In this document: one piece after another, positions 8,205 to 15,781 of the stretch
How positions within the stretch are numbered: the stretch's first letter is position 1
Layout of the letters: the number at the start of each line of letters is the position of its first letter
Assembly: GCF_014648875.1 (NCBI RefSeq)
Contig: NZ_BMRY01000005.1
Location: 434,001 to 498,000 of the forward strand
DNA from: Streptomyces parvus
GTDB lineage: Bacteria; Actinomycetota; Actinomycetes; Streptomycetales; Streptomycetaceae
Length of the DNA: 64,000 nt
Reading direction: 5' to 3'
The notes under the pieces: generated by a model
The model's input: the letters and a program-made list of their open reading frames with translations, nothing else
What the model was told of the DNA's origin: nothing
Databases searched by the model: none
Position numbers and translations under genes: made by a program

Positions 8205-9530
8205 ATGGCCGATCGCTATCTGCACCTCACCGGCACAGCACCCGGCCGCTTCCTCACGCGCCGGCTCGGCCTGCCGCAGCCGGCCGCGCTGCGCCGCTGG
8301 AGCCTGGAGACCCCGCGCCTGGACGGGCCGCTGCTGCATCTGACCGCCGGGGACTCGGCGATCACGGACGAGCTGGCGAAGGCGCTGGCGGCGACGGGCC
8401 TGACAGTGGACGCCCAGGCAGCGCGGCCCGCCGGGATCGTGCTGGACGCCACGGGGGTCACCTCCGCGCGGGGTCTCGCCGAGGTGCACGCGGCCCTGCA
8501 CCCTGTCGTACGGTCGCAGGCTCCCGGTGGCCGGATCGTCGTCATCGGCACGCCACCGTCCTCCGAGGACCACCATCAGGCCGCTGCCCAGCAGGCGTTG
8601 GAGGGTTTCGTCCGGTCGCTGGGCAAGGAGACCGGGCGCGGCTCCACCGCCCAGCTCGTGCGGATCCCGGCAGGCGCCGCGCCGGGGGCCGCCGAGTCCA
8701 CCCTCCGCTTCCTCCTCTCCCCCCGGTCCGCCTACGTCAGCGGCCAGGTGATCGAGCTGACCACCGCCGCCCCGGACCCCGAGGCCGACCGGGACGCCCC
8801 GCTCACCGGGCGCACCGCCCTGGTCACCGGCGCCGCGCGGGGCATAGGCGCGTCCGTCGCCTCGGTGCTGGCCCGCGACGGGGCGCACGTGATCGTCCTG
8901 GACGTCCCCCAGGCCCAGGACGACCTGGTGCGCACCGCCGACCGGCTCGGGGCCACCGCGCTGCCGCTGGACATCACCGCACCCGACGCCGCCGCCCGCA
9001 TCGCCGCCGCCGCCGCACCGGACGGGCTCGACATCCTCGTCCACAACGCGGGCATCACCCGCGACCGCCGCCTCGCCAACATGCCGGCCGAACGCTGGGC
9101 CCAGGTCATCGACGTCAACCTCGACAGCGTGCTCCGCACCACCGACGAACTCCTCACCTCGGGCGCCCTGAACCGGGGCGGCCGGGTCGTCGCCACCGCC
9201 TCCATCGCGGGCATCGCGGGCAACAACGGCCAGACCAACTACGCGGCGAGCAAGGCCGGTGTCATCGGCCTCGTCCGCTCGCTCGGGCCGCGCGCCGCCG
9301 CCGAGCACGGCGTCACGGTCAACGCGGTGGCCCCCGGCTTCATCGAGACGAAGATGACCGCCGCCGTGCCGCTGTTCATCCGCGAGGCGGGCCGCCGTAT
9401 GAACTCCCTCTCCCAGGGCGGCCTTCCGGTGGACGTGGCCGAGGCCGTCGCCTGGTTCGCGCAGCCCGGCTCCGCCGCCGTCAACGGCCAGGTGCTGCGC
9501 GTCTGCGGCCAGAGCCTGCTGGGGGCTTGA
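8205..9530 (+). CDS. long-form 3-oxoacyl-(ACP/CoA) reductase, FabG4-like
   Basis: At 441 residues this is a high-molecular-weight FabG: an N-terminal flavodoxin-like half without intact cofactor motif (residues 1-200), then a complete short-chain dehydrogenase domain with T-G-A-A-R-G-I-G for nucleotide binding, N-A-G, and the catalytic Ser-Tyr-Lys set in S-I-A-G-I-A and T-N-Y-A-A-S-K. It reduces 3-oxoacyl thioesters with NAD(P)H, or runs in reverse in beta-oxidation. The ATG has GGGAG upstream. The MaoC hydratase gene begins 5 bp after the stop, so both are cotranscribed, and the thiolase is divergent. Confidence 0.9.
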   Translation: MADRYLHLTGTAPGRFLTRRLGLPQPAALRRWSLETPRLDGPLLHLTAGDSAITDELAKALAATGLTVDAQAARPAGIVLDATGVTSARGLAEVHAALHPVVRSQAPGGRIVVIGTPPSSEDHHQAAAQQALEGFVRSLGKETGRGSTAQLVRIPAGAAPGAAESTLRFLLSPRSAYVSGQVIELTTAAPDPEADRDAPLTGRTALVTGAARGIGASVASVLARDGAHVIVLDVPQAQDDLVRTADRLGATALPLDITAPDAAARIAAAAAPDGLDILVHNAGITRDRRLANMPAERWAQVIDVNLDSVLRTTDELLTSGALNRGGRVVATASIAGIAGNNGQTNYAASKAGVIGLVRSLGPRAAAEHGVTVNAVAPGFIETKMTAAVPLFIREAGRRMNSLSQGGLPVDVAEAVAWFAQPGSAAVNGQVLRVCGQSLLGA

Positions 9531-9535
9531 GACCG

Positions 9536-10375
9536 ATGACCTCACTCAGCGCCTCGCTCGTGCGCGGGGCCCTCTCGTCCCCGTTCAAGCGCGCCGGGCG
9601 GCCGGACGCCACCCTGCCCCCGGGCCACCTGACCCGCCCCGCCGCGCCGGTCGCGCCCGGGCCCCTCGCGGCGTACGCCCGGATCTGCGGGTTCGCGGAG
9701 TCCGGCCCGCTGCCGCTCACCTACCCGCACGTCCTGGCCTTCCCGCTCACCATGCGGCTGATGACCGGGCGCGCCTTCCCGCTGCCGGTCCTCGGGCTCG
9801 TCCACACCTGGATCGAGATCATCCCGCACCGGGCCGTGCAGCCCACCGAGCCGCTCGAACTGGCCGTGTACGCGGACGGTTTGACCCCGCACCGGCGAGG
9901 AACCGAGGTCACGATGGCGACCGAGGCGCGGGTGGGCGGGGAGCTGGTGTGGGAGTCCCGCAGCGGCTATCTGTCCCGGCACGGGACGACGGATGCGGCT
10001 GCCGCGCCCCGCACGGCTTCGGCCCCGGACGCCGCCGTCGAGCTGCCCGCCGTCGCCGAGTGGGCACTGCCCGGCGATCTCGGGCGGCGCTACGGGGCCG
10101 TCTCCGGGGACCGCAACCCGATCCACCTCCACCCGCTGACCGCCCGGCTGTTCGGCTTCCCCCGGGCCATCGCGCACGGCATGTGGACGGTCGCCCGCTG
10201 CCTGGCCGAAGTCGAGGACCCGGTCGGCATCCGTTCCGTACGGGCCGAGTTCAGGGCTCCCGTCCTGCTGCCCGCCGCCGTGACGTACGCGGCCGACGCC
10301 GCCGGGAACGCCTTCGCGCTGCGCGGGGCGAAAGAGCGTGTCCACCTGGTGGGAGCGGTGACGCGAGCTTCCTGA
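9536..10375 (+). CDS. MaoC-like (R)-specific enoyl-CoA hydratase (HtdX-like)
   Basis: The 279-residue protein has two hotdog halves. The C-terminal one carries the hydratase signature Y-G-A-V-S-G-D-R-N-P-I-H, with Asp and His as the catalytic pair, followed by F-P-R-A-I-A-H-G-M. It would hydrate 2-enoyl-CoA to 3-hydroxyacyl-CoA, the substrate of the FabG encoded just upstream. The ATG was preferred to an in-frame TTG 9 bp upstream that overlaps the previous stop, since GGGGG lies 10 bases before the ATG. Together with thiolase and ligase it makes a nearly complete acyl-CoA cycle lacking only an acyl-CoA dehydrogenase. Confidence 0.88.
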   Translation: MTSLSASLVRGALSSPFKRAGRPDATLPPGHLTRPAAPVAPGPLAAYARICGFAESGPLPLTYPHVLAFPLTMRLMTGRAFPLPVLGLVHTWIEIIPHRAVQPTEPLELAVYADGLTPHRRGTEVTMATEARVGGELVWESRSGYLSRHGTTDAAAAPRTASAPDAAVELPAVAEWALPGDLGRRYGAVSGDRNPIHLHPLTARLFGFPRAIAHGMWTVARCLAEVEDPVGIRSVRAEFRAPVLLPAAVTYAADAAGNAFALRGAKERVHLVGAVTRAS

Positions 10376-10422
10376 AGCGGGGTCATCCGCTCCCACAGGT
10401 ACGGCATCAGGAATCGATGCGA

Positions 10423-10440
10423 CAGGACGAGAGCGTCCTG
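10423..10440. terminator. short hairpin between convergent operons
   Basis: A perfect 7-bp stem (CAGGACG and complement) closes a 4-base loop midway between the MaoC stop and the stop of the convergent toxin-like operon. It could end transcription from either side. Confidence 0.5.
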
Positions 10441-10503
10441 CCGCACTGATCCTTGAGCTGTCTCACAGAACCTTGAGCGCGTCCGTGGGCTTCCGGAGCC
10501 CTG

Positions 10504-11628
10504 TCATCGCGCCAGCCGTGGGGGCTGCTGCAGCTGGAACCGGATGAGGTCGCCAGTGTGCGTGTTCGGCTGGGACACCGTCTCCATTCCGATGAGGGCC
10601 TTCCGCGTGTTCCTGAGCTGTTCAAGATTGCGCGGCAGGGACTTGTCGATGGTCCTCAAGAAGGTCTTTCGGAGGAAGTCCGACTGGGCCCTCCCAGCCT
10701 TTTCGATGTTGTCGGCGGCGGAGTTCAGCGATTCCTTGAGGAACGTCCAGCTGTTGGTGGTGTTCTGCAGCGCAGTGGCCACTCCGCCCGCCTGGGTGCC
10801 AAGGTCCGCCAGTCCGGAGCTGCATGCCGTCAGCAGCTTCACCCCGCTTTCGAGCCGCTTCTGCTTGACGAGAAGGTTCCTCTTCTCGTCGTAGAGATTC
10901 GCCAGCGCGATCCCGCTGCCGATACCCCCTCCGATGCCACCGAGGAGCAGGACACCGCCACCGATGGCCACGGCGAGGCTCGCCCCGCCGGTGAAGATGG
11001 AAGTGCAGCATCCGATGACGATGCATGCCACGCCCCCGAGAATGGCAGCTCCACTCACCCCTGCCCCGATGGTCGCGGCGGTGATCTTCGAGTTCACATT
11101 CTCCAGATCCCTTTTCAGCTCTCCCAGGATCCCGCTCTCGCCACCCACCAGCGTGTTGATCTTCTCGGCGCATTCAGTGAATTCCCGCTTGTCGCCACTG
11201 AAAGCACCGACCATCCTGTCCGTGCTGGACGCGACCTTTCTCGTCTGGTCCGTGAATTCGCCCGCCTGCTCACGCAGGTACCTCAGCGTCTGCACCATGG
11301 CGTCCGGATCATGCTCATCCTTGAGGGATTCCGAAAGGGCACCCAGCGTGACGAAGTAGTTCTCGACCCTGGACAGGAGCGCGATGGACTCGGGCTGTAC
11401 CTTCCCGAGATAATGCCCGGCATTGTCTGCCGAGTTGTTCAGTACGCCCTGGACCGTACCCTGAAAGCTCCGGATCTCTTCGTTGTCGAAGCCACTGAAG
11501 TCCGGCTTCGGCTGCTGCATGATGCTGAGAGCATGCGTCTGCACGAGTGCGGTCAGGGACCCTTGCGCGGCCACCTCCCCTCCGATTTCCTCCTGCTTCT
11601 CCAGGGCGGCGACAAGTGCGTCACTCAT
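10504..11628 (-). CDS. alpha-pore-forming toxin-like protein, membrane-inserting subunit (ClyA/HBL/XaxA-like)
   Basis: The 374-residue protein is predicted almost fully helical: long amphipathic helices (residues 1-180), a glycine- and alanine-rich hydrophobic hairpin at about 181-246 (starting K-I-T-A-A-T-I-G-A-G and ending I-A-L-A-N-L-Y), then a long coiled-coil part (247-350). This plan is that of the alpha-pore-forming toxins of the ClyA, HBL/Nhe and XaxAB families, in which the hairpin enters the target membrane. There is no signal peptide, as in ClyA and XaxAB. The partner gene lies 30 bp upstream in the same operon. Base composition is visibly lower in G+C than neighbours. Family placement is by architecture, not by search. 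Confidence 0.6.
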   Translation of the reverse strand: MSDALVAALEKQEEIGGEVAAQGSLTALVQTHALSIMQQPKPDFSGFDNEEIRSFQGTVQGVLNNSADNAGHYLGKVQPESIALLSRVENYFVTLGALSESLKDEHDPDAMVQTLRYLREQAGEFTDQTRKVASSTDRMVGAFSGDKREFTECAEKINTLVGGESGILGELKRDLENVNSKITAATIGAGVSGAAILGGVACIVIGCCTSIFTGGASLAVAIGGGVLLLGGIGGGIGSGIALANLYDEKRNLLVKQKRLESGVKLLTACSSGLADLGTQAGGVATALQNTTNSWTFLKESLNSAADNIEKAGRAQSDFLRKTFLRTIDKSLPRNLEQLRNTRKALIGMETVSQPNTHTGDLIRFQLQQPPRLAR

Positions 11629-11658
11629 AGTCTTCTCCCAGTCGTCCAGTAGCGGGTG

Positions 11659-12756
11659 TCAGTTTCCGGTGACCATGGCGCGCAGTCGCTCCGCCTGGCT
11701 CTGGATGGTCTTCCACTTGATGACGCTCCAGCTGATCTCCGTGGCCAGCCAGGCACCCTGGTCCTTCTTCTTCGCCTGCTCTTCCAGCGTCGCCGCGAAC
11801 GAGGCGACCACCTGGGTCCAGGCGTCCGCGATCTCCTGGGCCGGACGCATCACGTCACGCACGCTGCGACCGTAGGCACCGCACTCCGAATCGATCTTCT
11901 TCGCGGTCGCCAGCCCCGACTTCAGACCGGCGATCTCCCGGTAGAGCGCTTCGACCTTCGCGCGGTCCCTGCGGAGCTTCTGAAGGGCGGCGCCAACGGC
12001 GCCGGACGTGATGTCCTCGATCCCTCCGTGCACATCCTCCGAGGATTCCGGAGCGGATTCGCCGGCGGACGGCTTGTCCTCCTTCTTGCTCTTGCCGTCG
12101 TCCTCTCCCTTCTTCTTCGCGGCGTCCTTGAAGATGTCGAGGATGGTGTCGAGGATCTTCCGTGCACCGGCGCCCATCTTGTGCGAGGCGGAGATGACGG
12201 CATCCAGGTCCTTCCGCACCTCTTCCTGCATCGCCTCCAGTTCCTTGGTCTTGGCGGCGATCCTGCCGTCGTCCCCGGAGATCTTCTTGATCTCGGCATG
12301 CGTCCGGCCGGCCAGGACTTCCAGCCGGTCCTCCGTCTCCCTGGAGAACTTCCCGTGCTTGTCCGCGAGATCGCGGGCATGCTGCTCGTGCTCCTCGAAA
12401 GTCGGCATCAGCTCGCCCAGAAAGGAGGCAACGCTCTCCGGGGACTCCACCGACCCCTCGTGCAGGCTCTCGAGCAGGTCGGCCGCCCCCGCCATCAGGA
12501 CAAGCTGGTGGATCACCGAGGGAAGCTGGACACTCCGGTAGGTCCGCGCGTTGGCCCTGACCTCCTCCTGCGCCGTGTTCATGGCGTGCTCATCGCTGGG
12601 GTCCGCCGTGCCGACGGACACCTGCGATTCGAGAACCAGGGCCCACACCTGCGCGACCTGAGCAGCGGTCACCAACTTTTCCAAAGGCTCTTCGAGTCCG
12701 ACCGGGTCAAGCGTGATCCTGGCCGGAACGCTGGGGGCGAGTTGCGAGGACGTCAT
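11659..12756 (-). CDS. alpha-pore-forming toxin-like protein, soluble partner subunit
   Basis: The 365-residue protein is also nearly all helical with heptad-rich segments (about 120-205 and 250-345). At the position where its partner has the hydrophobic hairpin it has a short, strongly charged stretch (about 210-245, Lys/Asp/Glu/Ser-rich), so it looks like the water-soluble partner that would assemble with the membrane-inserting subunit, as in XaxB or the Nhe/Hbl components. No signal peptide or enzymatic motif is present. ATG with GGAG upstream; first gene of a two-gene operon. A structural role inside the cell cannot be excluded. Confidence 0.55.
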   Translation of the reverse strand: MTSSQLAPSVPARITLDPVGLEEPLEKLVTAAQVAQVWALVLESQVSVGTADPSDEHAMNTAQEEVRANARTYRSVQLPSVIHQLVLMAGAADLLESLHEGSVESPESVASFLGELMPTFEEHEQHARDLADKHGKFSRETEDRLEVLAGRTHAEIKKISGDDGRIAAKTKELEAMQEEVRKDLDAVISASHKMGAGARKILDTILDIFKDAAKKKGEDDGKSKKEDKPSAGESAPESSEDVHGGIEDITSGAVGAALQKLRRDRAKVEALYREIAGLKSGLATAKKIDSECGAYGRSVRDVMRPAQEIADAWTQVVASFAATLEEQAKKKDQGAWLATEISWSVIKWKTIQSQAERLRAMVTGN

Positions 12757-13086
12757 CGTTTCTCCGTTGGATACTCAAGGACGGGACGGGCAGTGCAGGG
12801 CCGGTCAGGGGGCCTATGGCGTTCTATCGGCCGCACACCATTCCGCGAAGCCGTTTGTCCCGTGCTCACCCGCTCGGGGGAAGGGGTTCACCGCAGAAAC
12901 GGTCCGCCGCGCTCCGCCGCTCCGGGGCGGAGTGAGAGCGCTCAACCTTTCGATGCGTCAGTGGCAACGGCACGGAGGCGGACATGGACGGCGAAGCCGA
13001 CGGCGGCGAAGTCCTCCGCCGCTGACGGCATTTGACAGCCGCGCCCCCGAAGGGCACGTCCAACTCGTGGGTGACGCGGAAAGAAA
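12757..13086. other. promoter region of the toxin-like operon
   Basis: These 330 bp hold no supported gene. They must contain the promoter of the toxin-like pair and the 3-prime end of the TetR gene transcript. A small hairpin lies at 12912-12932. No convincing -35/-10 pair was identified. Confidence 0.4.
12912..12932 (-). terminator. weak hairpin downstream of TetR gene
   Basis: A 7-bp perfect stem CTCCGCC/GGCGGAG around a 7-base loop lies about 150 bp after the TetR stop. It may act as a terminator, but the distance and the G+C-rich context make this uncertain. Confidence 0.25.
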
Positions 13087-13731
13087 TCAGTCGGCCGGGG
13101 GCGTCCACGGCCGGGCGTGCATCAGGTTCTCCAGGCCCGCCCAGGCGAAGTTCATCAGGGTCGCCGCGGCCTCCCGCGCCGAGACGTCCGGGGTGTCGTT
13201 GGCCCAGCCCGCCAGCGACTCCGCGGCCCCCACGAGGGCCTGGGCGAGGCCCGCCACGTCCCGGTCCGCGAGGGCTGGATCGCTGTGGGCCTCGCGGGCG
13301 GCGGCTCCGATCAGGCCCGTCACGAACGTGACGATCTCGTCGCGCATGGAGCCGACCTCGCTGACGAACGGCTCCCCGTGCGAGCGGGCCTGCCGGTGCA
13401 GGACCGACCAGGCGTCCGGGTTCTCGGCGGTGTGGACGAAGAACGCCCGCAGCCCTGCCCAGAGTTGGGCGTCGGCGGGCAGCCCGGGGTCCACCCCGGC
13501 CCGTACCGCCTCCAGCAGAGACTGCGCCTCGCGCCGGATACAGGCGGAGAACAGGTCCTCCTTGGAGTTCAGATACAGATAGACCAACGGCTTGGAGACG
13601 CCCGCCAGCTCCGCGATCTCGTCCATCGAGGCGGCCCGGTAGCCGCGCTGCCCGAAGGTCCGCACGGCGGCGTCCATCATCTGCTGCTCGCGCACGGCGC
13701 GCGGCATCCGCTTGCTCTTCACAGCACCCAC
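13087..13731 (-). CDS. TetR/AcrR family transcriptional regulator
   Basis: The 214-residue protein has the TetR DNA-binding helices at about residues 10-55 (A-A-V-R-T-F-G-Q-R-G-Y, A-A-S-M-D-E-I-A-E-L-A-G-V-S-K-P-L-V-Y-L-Y) and a helical C-terminal ligand domain. Start was placed at the GTG that has GGAGGAAG six bases upstream; an earlier GTG is in frame but lacks such a site. It lies between the toxin-like operon and the nonribosomal peptide locus, all on the same strand, and could control either; it is about 330 bp before the toxin-like operon start. No ligand can be inferred. Confidence 0.87.
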   Translation of the reverse strand: MGAVKSKRMPRAVREQQMMDAAVRTFGQRGYRAASMDEIAELAGVSKPLVYLYLNSKEDLFSACIRREAQSLLEAVRAGVDPGLPADAQLWAGLRAFFVHTAENPDAWSVLHRQARSHGEPFVSEVGSMRDEIVTFVTGLIGAAAREAHSDPALADRDVAGLAQALVGAAESLAGWANDTPDVSAREAAATLMNFAWAGLENLMHARPWTPPAD

Positions 13732-13813
13732 GTCCGGCTTCCTCCCCCGCCCCCACTGCCCTGCTCCGCTTCCCACCCTACGGCGGCGGGCGGCCCGGCG
13801 TCGCAGGGCACGA

Positions 13814-15781
13814 TCATCGGGGCGGGACGGCCGGCCTCGCGCACAGAAGCAGCGGACCCCCGGCCACGGCGGCGTACAGGGTCCCGGCCCGGCCGGCCAG
13901 AGCCGTGCAGCCGCCGGGAGACGCCTTGTCCCGCGGCGGGGCCGGTACGCCGGTGTCGGTGAAGGGGGCCGGCCCGTCCGCCGGGCCCGCCGGGAGGCGG
14001 GTGCGCAGGCGGCCGTCCTCGGTGACCACCCACAGCCTGCTGTTCAGCGTGGTGAGCGCGACCGCGCCGCCCGCGTCGCCCAGCACTCGCCACGGCCGGT
14101 CGAGGGCGAGCGCGGAGAGATGGTGCAGGGTGTCGTCGTGCGGGGTGACGGCGAAGATCCCCGCGTCGCAGAGCGCGATCCCGGTCGTCCCCGGCGGGAC
14201 CGTCCCCACCTCGGCCCACTCCTCGCGGCCCTCGACCGGTTCCGGGACCGGGTCGCGGCGCAGCAGTCTGCCGTCCTCCGTGGCCGCGTACAGCTCCAGC
14301 GGCAGCCCGCCCGACGCCTCGCGGGCCGAGGCCAGCGCCCGTACGCCGGGGGCCTGCCCGACGGGCCGCCACGGCAGGTTCTGCCCGGACGGCTCCCGGC
14401 ACAGGAGCCGGCCCCGGGCGTCCACGCCGAACAGCACCGACGCGCAGACGGCGAGCGCGTGGACATCGTCCGGTGCCCCGGCGGCCTCCCAGCCGTCACC
14501 GGGGGCGGCCCCGCCCAGCCGGTCCAGCACGTTGCGCGTGATTCGGTCCACGACCGGGTCGTCCGCCAGGACGCTGCCCCAGTTGATCGTCCCCGCGTTG
14601 AAGACCGTGCCCGCGCCCAGCCGGAAAACGCCCATCGTGGCCGCCCCGCCCTGCCCGTACTCCCGCCAGTGCCGCAGATCGGCGGTGGCCAGGACGACGA
14701 ACGAGGCCGGAGTGCCGTCCACGCCCGTCGCCCGGGGCACCTCGCCGGTCCACTCCAGGGCGCAGGAATCCGTTTCGTAGCCGAGGGCGCCCCGGGCGAA
14801 GGGCTCGCCGTCCGTCAGCCCCGTACCGGCGAAGGCCCAGTGGCCGGCGAAGCGGGCCGTGTAGGCGTCCTTGCGCATCACCGCCATGCCCTCGCCCCAA
14901 GCGCCCGCGCCCCGGCGGAAGCTGAGGCCGGTCATCGAGTTCTCCGGGCGGTCGACGGGCGAGCTGGACCACTCGACGGTGGTCCGGCGGGGGTCCGTTG
15001 CGGTCATCGGGTCGGTGAGCGCGTCCCGGTGGCAGACCATCGTGCGTCCGTCGTCCTCGATCCGCATCTGCCACCAGGCGGTGTTGGCGGCGAAGAAGGC
15101 CACGTTGCCGCCGCGCCGGGCGAACGCCTCGACACTGTCCCGCATCTCCATCGACCAGTACTCGTCATGGCCGTTGATCACCAACAGGCGGTAGTGCGAG
15201 AGCAGTTCGTCGCCTCCGTGCAGGTCGAGGCCGGAGCAGAGATCGACCGGACAGCCCGCCCCGGGCAGCCAGCGCAGCAGCCCCTCCTCCCAGCGCTCGG
15301 GCGGCGGCCCGCCGCCCGGGGAGGCGAAGGAGACCCGGGCGGCGCGGTAGGGCTGCTCGGAGTAGTAGAGGCCCCGGTGCGGCAGGCCCGCGTGGGTGTA
15401 GGCCCGCCAGGTGGGGAAGGGGATCGAGACGAGGATCCGGGAGGCCGTACCGGGGCGGGCGGCGCGGACGACGAACCAGACCTCGTGCTCCGCCTCGTCC
15501 GTCGTCGGCAGGGTCTCCCCCGGTACGTCGAAGACGGCGCGGCACAGGGCGCTGGGCCATGCGGGCGGCACGTCCAGGGTCCAGTCGGGGCCGGTCACCG
15601 TGGCGGTGAGCAGTGCTTCGCCACTGATCCCGTCGGTGATCCGCACCCGGACCGGGGTCGACGGACCGACGCCGGTCAGGTGGAACGGGAGCCGGCCGCC
15701 CTGGACGCAGGAGGTGCGGTCCGCCCAGGCCCGCAGGGGTTCGCCCGGCGTCGGGGCCGGAACGGGCTCGGCGGCGGTCAC
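13814..15781 (-). CDS. N,N-dimethylformamidase large-subunit-like protein with C-terminal propeller-like domain
   Basis: The 655-residue protein starts GTG, overlapping the preceding stop by GTGA. After an N-terminal beta-sandwich (to about residue 90) comes a region like the large subunit of N,N-dimethylformamidase: L-P-H-R-G-L-Y-Y-S-E-Q-P-Y, then L-L-V-I-N-G-H-D-E-Y-W-S and G-G-N-V-A-F-F-A-A-N-T-A-W-W-Q. The last 180 residues hold five blade-like repeats of the type L-Y-A-A-T-E-D-G-R-L-L, suggesting a beta-propeller or tectonin-like fold. No secretion signal is visible. Being last in the NRPS operon it may tailor or hydrolyse an amide of the peptide, which is inference. Confidence 0.6.
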   Translation of the reverse strand: MTAAEPVPAPTPGEPLRAWADRTSCVQGGRLPFHLTGVGPSTPVRVRITDGISGEALLTATVTGPDWTLDVPPAWPSALCRAVFDVPGETLPTTDEAEHEVWFVVRAARPGTASRILVSIPFPTWRAYTHAGLPHRGLYYSEQPYRAARVSFASPGGGPPPERWEEGLLRWLPGAGCPVDLCSGLDLHGGDELLSHYRLLVINGHDEYWSMEMRDSVEAFARRGGNVAFFAANTAWWQMRIEDDGRTMVCHRDALTDPMTATDPRRTTVEWSSSPVDRPENSMTGLSFRRGAGAWGEGMAVMRKDAYTARFAGHWAFAGTGLTDGEPFARGALGYETDSCALEWTGEVPRATGVDGTPASFVVLATADLRHWREYGQGGAATMGVFRLGAGTVFNAGTINWGSVLADDPVVDRITRNVLDRLGGAAPGDGWEAAGAPDDVHALAVCASVLFGVDARGRLLCREPSGQNLPWRPVGQAPGVRALASAREASGGLPLELYAATEDGRLLRRDPVPEPVEGREEWAEVGTVPPGTTGIALCDAGIFAVTPHDDTLHHLSALALDRPWRVLGDAGGAVALTTLNSRLWVVTEDGRLRTRLPAGPADGPAPFTDTGVPAPPRDKASPGGCTALAGRAGTLYAAVAGGPLLLCARPAVPPR

